From assembly GCF_904849725.1 (NCBI RefSeq), contig NC_058521.1, positions 95,404,244 to 95,468,243 of the forward strand: a DNA stretch of 64,000 bases, written 5' to 3'. The notes under the pieces are model-generated. The model made no database searches. It was not told the DNA's origin and saw only the letters and a list, made by a program, of their open reading frames with translations. Of this stretch, positions 57,835 through 64,000 are shown piece after piece (within the stretch, counting starts at the first letter, position 1; every line of letters starts with the position of its first letter). A program made the position numbers and the translations under genes. Origin of the DNA: Hordeum vulgare subsp. vulgare. Its lineage: Eukaryota > Streptophyta > Magnoliopsida > Poales > Poaceae.

Positions 57835-59910
57835 TCACGTATAGTCATCTTTGGTGCTCAAACCATAAGTAGCCCTCATCATAGATTCATAAGGCAATCT
57901 TATTTTCTTTCTAGGAAAATGCTCCATGCCCTTCTTTATAGGGAATTGAAATCTAATATTCCCTTCCTTCATATCGATGATAGCACCAATAGTCCTTAGG
58001 AAAGGTCTACCAAGAATAATGGGACATGAAGGATTGCAATCTATATCACGTACAATGAAATCCACGGGTACATAGTTCTTATTTGCAACAATAAGAACAT
58101 CATTGATCCTTCCCATGGGTTTCTTGATAGTAGAATCCGCAAGATGCAAATTAAGAGAACACTCTTCAATCTCATGAAAACCAAGAATATCACATAAAGA
58201 CTTTGGAATAACGGAAACACTAGCACCCAAATCACACAAAGCATTGCTTTCATAGTTTTTGATTTTGATTTTGATAGTAGGTTCCCACTCATCATGAAGT
58301 TTTCTAGGTATAGAGACTTCTAATTCGAGTTTCTCTTCAAGAGATTTCATCATAGCATCTACGATATGAGCGGTAAAGGCTTTGCTTGGGCTATAAGCAT
58401 GTGGATAGTTTGCAATGGATTGCATCAAGGAAATGCATTCAAACAAGGAGCAACTATCATAATTGAATTCCTTGAAATCCAAAGTGGGAGTTTCATTACT
58501 ACCCAATATTTTGATTTCTTCTACTCCACTCTCCACACCTTTATCATCAAGATAGGTGGCCTCCGAATCATTGGGGCGTTTTTCAACCAAAGTGGATTCA
58601 TATCCAGCCTCTTCATCAATAGGTTTGACACGCGAAAACAAATATTCAAGAGGAGTCACAACAAGCACTTTAAGATCTTCGTGATTTGCATCACTAGAAC
58701 GCACCCTTTAAAACCATTCATGCGTAGCACGAATTTCGGCGGTTCTTTCTTTGCTCTCATTCATGGAGACACGCATAGATTTTAAAGTTTCATCCAAGTT
58801 GACCTTGGGACTAGCACATATAACTTTCAAAGCATCAATATCACAAGACATCCTATCAATGCTCTTAGCCAAATCGTCTATTTTGAGTAGTTTTTCCTCT
58901 TTGGACGCATTGAAAATCTTTTGAGAGTTGATGAACTCTTTGATATTACTCTCTAAATCAGAGGGTAATTTCTTATGATTTCCATAAGTGTTGTTGTAGG
59001 AATTGCCATAATTGTTAGAGGAGTTACTAGGAAAAGGCCTAGGAACATAGTTTCCTCTAAAAGCATTGTTGTTGCCAAAATTGTTCCTACCAACAAAATT
59101 AACGTCCAAACTAGCGTTGCTACTCTAAATCAAGGAAGATAGTGGCATGTCATTAGGATCTAAAGGAGCATTTCTACTAGAAAACAAATTCATCAACTCG
59201 TCCATCTTAGCACTAAGCGAGTTAATTTCTTCTATAGCGTGTACCTTTTTGCTAGCAGGTGACCTTTTAGTGTGCCACTAAGAGTAGTTGGTCTTGATAT
59301 TGTCTAGGAGTTTTGTAGCGTCCCCTAACGTGATTTCCATGAACGTTCCACATGAGGCGGAGTCCAAGATATTGCTAGAAGAAAAATTCAAACCAGCGTA
59401 AAAGATTTGTATAATCATCCACAAACTCAAGCCATGAGCGGGACAATTTCTAATCATTAACTTCATCCTCTCCCAAGATTGTGCAACGTGTTCATGATCA
59501 AGTTGCTTGAAATTCATGATATCATTACGGAGAGAGATAATCTTAGCCAGCGGAAAATACTTGGATATGTAAGCATCTTTGCACTTATCCCAAGAATCGA
59601 TACTATTTTTAGGCAAAGAAGAAAACCAAGTTTTCGCACGATCTCGCAACGAGAAAGGAAAAAGCTTCAACTTAACAACATCATTATCCACATCTCTTTT
59701 CTTTTGCATATCGCAAAACTGAATGAAGGTATTGAGATGGGATGCGGCATCTTCACTAGGAAGGATATAGAATTGCTCTTTCATAACAAGATTCAGCAAG
59801 GCAGCGTTGATTTCATACGATTTCTCACTAGTGGCGGGAGCAATCGGAGTACTAATAAAATAATTATTAGTAGTACTCGAGAAGTCACAAAGTTTGGTGT
59901 TTTCAGCCAT
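57835..59910 (-). pseudogene. Element D gag-protease polyprotein, three stops
   Basis: From ATG 59910 (MAENTKLCDF) a single frame of 691 codons runs to the stop at 57835-57837, with no frameshift. Nonsense codons are at 59278-59280 (TAG), 59125-59127 (TAG) and 58708-58710 (TAA). Capsid-like region: FPFSLRDRAKTWFSSLP, HEHVAQSWERMKLMIRNCP. Asn-rich linker: GRNNFGNNNAFRGNY. Protease-like region: LCDLGASVSVIPKSL and CPIILGRPFLRTIG, then the end ATYGLSTKDDYT. There is no CCHC knuckle. The catalytic triplet is DLG rather than D-S/T-G. Confidence 0.88.
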
Positions 59911-60123
59911 GTTGACTTCAACAAACAAACAAGAACACAAGCAAGCAAGAACACTGGCAAAGGAAAACGGCAAATGGAAAATGAAAAAGGCAAAGGAGAA
60001 AGGCAAATGAAAATGGCAAATGTGAAGTGGGGGAGAGGAAAACGAGAGGCAACTGGCAAAAAAGGTAAATGAAAGAGATGAGTTTGTGACACCTACTTGA
60101 ATAGATCTTGACTTGATCTCTCC

Positions 60124-60141
60124 TCCCCGGCAACGGCGCCA
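60124..60141 (-). other. Element D primer binding site (tRNA-Asp type)
   Basis: Minus strand TGGCGCCGTTGCCGGGGA, 10 bp inside the 5' LTR. Confidence 0.85.
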
Positions 60142-60151
60142 GAAATGCTTC

Positions 60152-61758
60152 TGCTACTGCGAAAAAAGACCTTCCCCGGCAATGGCGCCAGGAATCCTTC
60201 TGCTGCTGGCTACGCCTATAGGGACTTCCTTGGCAAAATGCAAAGGATTTCCCCACGGCCTTGGAGGCTTGCGTTGGTGTTCCCTTGAAGAGGAAAGGGT
60301 GATGTAGCACAGGGGCGGTAAGTATTTCCCTCAGTTTGAGAACCAAGGTATCGATCCAGTAGGAGGATCGCGTCAAGTCACAAGTACGTGCACAAACACA
60401 AAGAGCTTGCACCCAACGCTATGAAGGGGTTGTAAATCCCTTATAGATTGTTTGCAAAGTGAGAACTGAAAGCAAAAAGGAAACAAAGCAAACTAAAAGT
60501 AAAAGTGGAGACGATAGTTGTGAATACACTCGGGGGCCATAGGGTTCACTAGTGGCTTCTCTCATAAAAGCAAGTAGACGGTGGGTGAACGAATTACTCT
60601 CGAGCAATTGATAGAACCGCGCAAAGTCATGATGTTATCTATGGCAATGATCATATCTATAGGCATCACATCCAAAACAAGTAGACCAATACTTTCTGCA
60701 TATACTACTATTACTCCACACGTCGACCGCTATCCAGCATGATTCTAGTGTATTGAGTTCATAAGAACAGAGTCACGCCTTAAGCAAGATGACATGATGT
60801 AGATGGACAATCTCAAATCTATTATGAAAGCCCATCTTGTTACCCTTGATGGCAACAACACGATGTGTGCCTTGGTGCCCCTTCTGTCACTGGGTAAGGT
60901 CACCGCACGGTATGAACCCAAAACCAAGCACTTCTCCCATTGCAAGAATCATAGATCTAGTTGGCCAAACAAAACCCAAGACTCGGAGATACTTACAAGG
61001 ATATCAAATCATGCATGTAAGAAATCAGCAAAGACTCAAATATAATTCATAGATAATCTCATCACAAATCCACAATTCATCGGATCTCGACAAACACACC
61101 GCCAAAGAGGATTACATCGGATAGATCTCCATGAACATCATGGAGAACTTTGTATTGAAGATCCAAGAGAGAGAAGAAGCCATGTAGCTACTAACTACGG
61201 ACCCATAGGTCTGAAGTGGACTACTCACGAGTCATTGGAGGGGCGATGATGTTGATGTAGAAGCCCTCCAGCTCCAAAGTCCCCTCCGGCAGGGCACCGG
61301 GAAGGGTCTCCAGATGAGATCTCGCGGAAACGGAAGCTTGCGGCGGCGGAAAAGTGTTTTCGTGGATGCCCTGATTTTTTCTGGGATTTTAGGGAACTTA
61401 TAGGCCAAAGAGCTAGGGCAGGGAGGACCGGGGAGGCCACAAGCATGTTCGTTGCAGGCCCCCCTGGCCGCGGCAACAAGGCTTGTGGGCTCCCTGTGGG
61501 TCTCTTGCCTTGGCCCTCAAGTCCCCCGATCTTCTTCTGTTCTAGAAAAATTTATTTCGGGGATTTTATTCCATTTGGACTCCGTTCCAAAATTAGATCT
61601 GAAAAGACTCAAAAACACAGAAAAAACAGGAACTGGTACTTGGCACTGAATTAATAAGTTAGTCCCAAAAAAGATATAAAAGGTATATAAAACATCCAAA
61701 GTTGACAAGATAACAGCATGAAAACATCAAAAATTATTGATACGTTTGAGACGTATCA
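60152..61758 (-). repeat. Element D 5' LTR
   Basis: 1607 bp, minus strand TGATACGTCTCAAACGTATC to GCAGTAGCA. It matches the 3' LTR closely. Contains the embedded PBS-like site at 60173-60190 and a TATA-like CTATAAG on the minus strand near 61398-61403. Confidence 0.92.
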
Positions 61759-62579
61759 CCTACCTACTAAACACACAAGAAATATATTTATATATAATTT
61801 ACCACATATATTCATCAGTTAATCAAGTTTGCCATTTTTATTATGTCCATGCAACATACACGCTAATAGGAAAAGATAGGTCCTAATCCCACCCGAGTAT
61901 GTGTAGATTGGGTTATTTTTCCCATGCTCTGCTCCGGAGCCAATGCAAAATTTTGGTAGCACCTCCCCGTTGTTCTCGTGATACACGTCTCTGCAATAAA
62001 CAAATAGGATGTGTATCCGGAGAACAACAGGGAGGCACTGACGAAATTATGCATCGGATCCGGAACAAAGCATATGGGAAAACGAACCCAATCTACACAT
62101 GCTCGGGTTGTCCATGGATAACGTTGGACAATTCGAAAGAATCACGGTTATAAATATAAGCAAATGCATGCATATTTATAACTGTAACCCTTTCGAACAG
62201 GACACGCATACTGGTCACGCATACTGATAAATTAATTTAATTACCTACATCTAGCAAGTGTCATCCGAAAACCGACCCACAGTAAATGAAGGGGCGAGGA
62301 GGAGATGACACTTGTACTAACCCAAGAATGCAGGGGCGGAGCTCGTAGAATGCACGGGGAGGTCTTCGCACAGCAGACCTCACAGCAACGAGACAACTAT
62401 CACATGTAAATCCACCCGACCAACACAAATATTTTGTGTTCATTAATAAAATCGAAACATATACGACCTAATACAAATATACGGCGTATTAACAGTTGCG
62501 CGGAGTTTCGTGCTAGGGTGTCATGATGTCGTCTCGGGGCGTTGTGTCGGGGTGTCAGGGTGTCATTTTCTACTTCGGC
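61759..62579 (-). mobile_element. CACTA-2 upstream region of TNP2 with two foldbacks
   Basis: CACTA-2 resumes after D. 62222-62430 matches CACTA-I 11090-11290. Two inverted repeats are visible: arms 61892-61988 / 62009-62107 and 62132-62158 / 62173-62198. No coding exon is evident. It is probably the long first intron or leader of the transposase transcript. Confidence 0.6.
61892..62107. repeat. Foldback, arms of about 100 bp, loop of about 20 bp
   Basis: The left arm begins CCGAGTATGTGTAGATTGGG and the right arm ends with the imperfect complement CCCAATCTACACATGCTCGG. Pairing continues through GTTGTTCTC / GAGAACAAC near the loop. The corresponding interval is absent from CACTA-I. Confidence 0.8.
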
Positions 62580-63245
62580 CAATTCTTTTTCCCTCTTCTT
62601 CATTTTCTTCTTCTTCCATTTCTTCCTTTTCTTCTTCTTCTTCTTCTTCTTCTTATTCTTCTTCTTCTTCTTCTTCTCTACTTTCTTCTACCGGCAGGAG
62701 GAGAGAAGAAGGAGAAGAAGAAGGAGGGCTCCTTCTCCTCCTCCTCCTCCTCCTTCTTCTTCTCTTATTCTTCTTCTTCCTTCTTTTCATTTTTCCTATT
62801 TCTTCTCCTCTTCTCCTCCTCTTCTTCTTCTCCTCCTCCTCCTCCTCCTCCTCTTCTCCTCTTCCTCCTCCTCCTCTTCTTCTTCTTCCTCTTAGTTCTA
62901 TTTCAATTTTTCTTTATCCTCTTATTCTACTTATTCTTCTTTTCTTCTTTTTTCTCTTCTTATCCTTATTATTTTCTTCTTCTCTTCTTGTTTTCTTCTT
63001 CTTCTCTTCTTCTCTTCTTCTTCTCTTCTTCTTTTCATCTTCTCCTTCTTATTTTTTTTCTCCTCCTCCTCCTCCTCTTCTTCTTCTTCTTCTCGTCCTC
63101 TTCTCCTCCTCCTCTTCTTCTTCTTCTTTCGCTTCTTTCTATTAAGCTCACTAACTAACTAACCTAACTAACCAAGTTAACTAACTAACATAACTAATTA
63201 AACAAGCTAACTAACTAACCTAAACCTACTAAACTAACCTAACCA
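62580..63245. repeat. CACTA-2 polypyrimidine tracts (CTT/CTC) and CTAACTAAC repeats
   Basis: Low-complexity sequence corresponding to CACTA-I 11520-12200. It opens long Ser/Leu/Phe-rich frames that are artefacts. 63140-63245 consists of CTAACTAAC-type words. Confidence 0.85.
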
Positions 63246-63252
63246 TACAAAT

Positions 63253-63530
63253 TGCATGGGGGGCTCACCGACGGGGGCGGCTGGGGCGTCGTGGGCATGT
63301 CGGGGCGCCGGTGCATTGTGGGTTCTTGGGCGCCCGGGGCGGTGGGGCGGTGGCGCTGGGTTGTGGGGCAACGGGGCTGCGCCAGGGGCGGTGGGGCGGC
63401 GGCGCGACAGGGCCGGTGGGGCGGCGACGGTGGTGGCGACGGTGGGCGTCTGGGAGAGGAGTGGAAGAGAGGGGCCGGTGGAGCGTGTGGGCCATGAGTG
63501 AGAGGGGCCGGGGTGGGGGCAAAGAGTCGT
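63253..63530 (-). other. Putative first exon of the CACTA-2 transposase transcript
   Basis: GC-rich stretch with GGGGCGG repeats. On the minus strand it ends at a donor-like G|GTGAGC near 63268, as in CACTA-I at 12242. Coding potential is unclear; it may be a leader. Confidence 0.35.
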
Positions 63531-63534
63531 TACA

Positions 63535-63937
63535 GACGCTGGCTCTTTGCCGTCTGCTGGCGGCTCTTTGCCGTCCGTGGCTGACGGCAAAGAAGAGATC
63601 CCAGTTCGATCTAACGTCCCCGCAGTCAGGTAGGCCCCACCTGTAACTTTGCCGTCTGCTGTGCGGATCTTTGCCGTCTGCGGCTGATGACAAAGAAGTG
63701 ATTCCAGTTTGACCTAACGTCTTCGCAGTCAGGCGGGCCCCACCTACAGCTTTGTCGTCTGTTGTGCGGCTCTTTGCCGTATGCGGCTGACGGCAAAGAA
63801 GTGACAGATGGCAAAGAAGTTCTATGCCATCAGCAAGTTCTTTGCCATCCACTTTTTGGAAGCTGACGACAAAGACACTCTTTGCCATCAGCGAGCAGAC
63901 GACACAGATCTGGCATACGGCAAATAAGTGAATTCCA
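63535..63937. repeat. CACTA-2 right subterminal repeats and TIR
   Basis: Copies of CTTTGCCGTCTGC / GACGGCAAAG in both orientations, including a tandem unit of about 115 bp (AGGCGGGCCCCACCT words) near 63590-63760, then TTCCAGTAGTG ending at 63937. Confidence 0.85.
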
Positions 63938-64000
63938 GTAGTGAGTCTCCGTTACTCCCATCCACAAACAACTCTCTTACTCAGGTGTAAGCTTCTATCA
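63938..64000. other. Flank beyond CACTA-2, unassigned
   Basis: 63 bp with no feature recognised. If CACTA-2 inserted here cleanly, its first three bases (AGT) would be the right copy of the target duplication. The left copy is lost. Confidence 0.4.

Larger units (their letters stand above)
53556..61758 (-). mobile_element. Element D: minus-strand gag-protease LTR retrotransposon, complete structure
   Basis: LTRs of about 1.6 kb at 53556-55159 (3') and 60152-61758 (5'), PPT, PBS and one gag-protease ORF. The internal region (about 5 kb) lacks RT, RNase H and integrase, so it must depend on proteins of another element. Flanks CCTAG (53551-53555) and CCTAC (61759-61763) differ by one base, consistent with an aged 5-bp duplication. 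Closely related to A and, by LTR, to C. Confidence 0.92.
47592..63937 (-). mobile_element. CACTA-2: left-truncated CACTA transposon, interrupted by element D
   Basis: Same family as CACTA-I: identical gene order, near-identical exons and the same right end (CACTACTGGAATTC inverted, ending at 63937; TTTGCCGTCTG repeats 63540-63900). The left end is missing: the second gene runs straight into the G1 LTR at about 47592, so everything matching CACTA-I 3961 to about 7440 is absent. It keeps the TNP2 N-terminus that CACTA-I lacks. Element D is inserted at the start of the TNP2 coding region. All genes are broken. Confidence 0.85.

Noticed and set aside
62510..63158. Two overlapping open frames of 211 codons rich in Ser, Leu and Phe
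   Set aside because: They are translations of CTT/CTC repeats. Length comes from the absence of stops in low-complexity sequence; there is no domain.

Overview
The window looks like intergenic, transposon-filled DNA from a large grass genome. It is most likely Triticeae (wheat, Aegilops or barley group). The grounds are the LTR types (ends TGATACGTCTC-like, PPT GCATCCCCAAGCTT, PBS matching tRNA-Asp), the long chromovirus LTRs beginning TGTCACACCC, and CACTA transposons with TTTGCCGTCTG-type or TTTAGTCCCGG-type subterminal repeats. I find no intact host gene, tRNA, rRNA or CRISPR array. Every protein-like region is a transposon gene or a gene fragment carried by a transposon, and nearly all are broken. 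Family names are my inference from sequence style; no database was searched.

The layout is a nest. The backbone is one old plus-strand Ty3/gypsy chromovirus, called G1 here (1 to about 47592): 5' LTR pieces, Met-tRNA PBS, an extra ORF before gag, gag, protease, RT, RNase H, integrase, chromodomain, PPT and the start of the 3' LTR. Element A (1049-28429, minus strand, gag-protease only) sits in the G1 5' LTR. Inside A is a CACTA transposon, CACTA-O (3762-21387, TSD AAC), and inside CACTA-O is a second one, CACTA-I (3961-13105, TSD CCG). A solo LTR, C (25313-26937, TSD CTACC), interrupts the 5' LTR of A. A minus-strand Athila-like gypsy element, G3 (32263-42614, TSD CTAGC), splits the G1 RT gene. 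The G1 3' LTR runs directly into a CACTA element lacking its left end, CACTA-2 (about 47592-63937), a relative of CACTA-I. CACTA-2 is interrupted by element D (53556-61758), a near relative of A.

How the parts relate: CACTA-I and CACTA-2 both encode TNP2 transposase and a second accessory protein, transcribed leftward, and both are decayed. CACTA-2 keeps the TNP2 N-terminus that CACTA-I has lost. CACTA-O shows no transposase. Instead it carries two host-like, intron-containing gene remnants: a B3-like gene (13512-15059) and a DEDDy 3'-5' exonuclease of the Werner/RNase D type (19526-20897). Each lies just left of an array of the same subterminal repeats, and beside the middle array is a snRNA-style USE plus TATA pair with RNA polymerase III spacing (16670-16712). 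A and D share a gag-protease ORF ending at the same place with no RT, so the family appears non-autonomous.

The items most worth a second look are the two-cargo CACTA-O, the USE/TATA unit, the PBS copy embedded in the LTR ends of D and C, the paired internal PPT copies in A and D, the upstream ORF of G1, and a foldback of about 100 bp per arm in the 5' part of CACTA-2.
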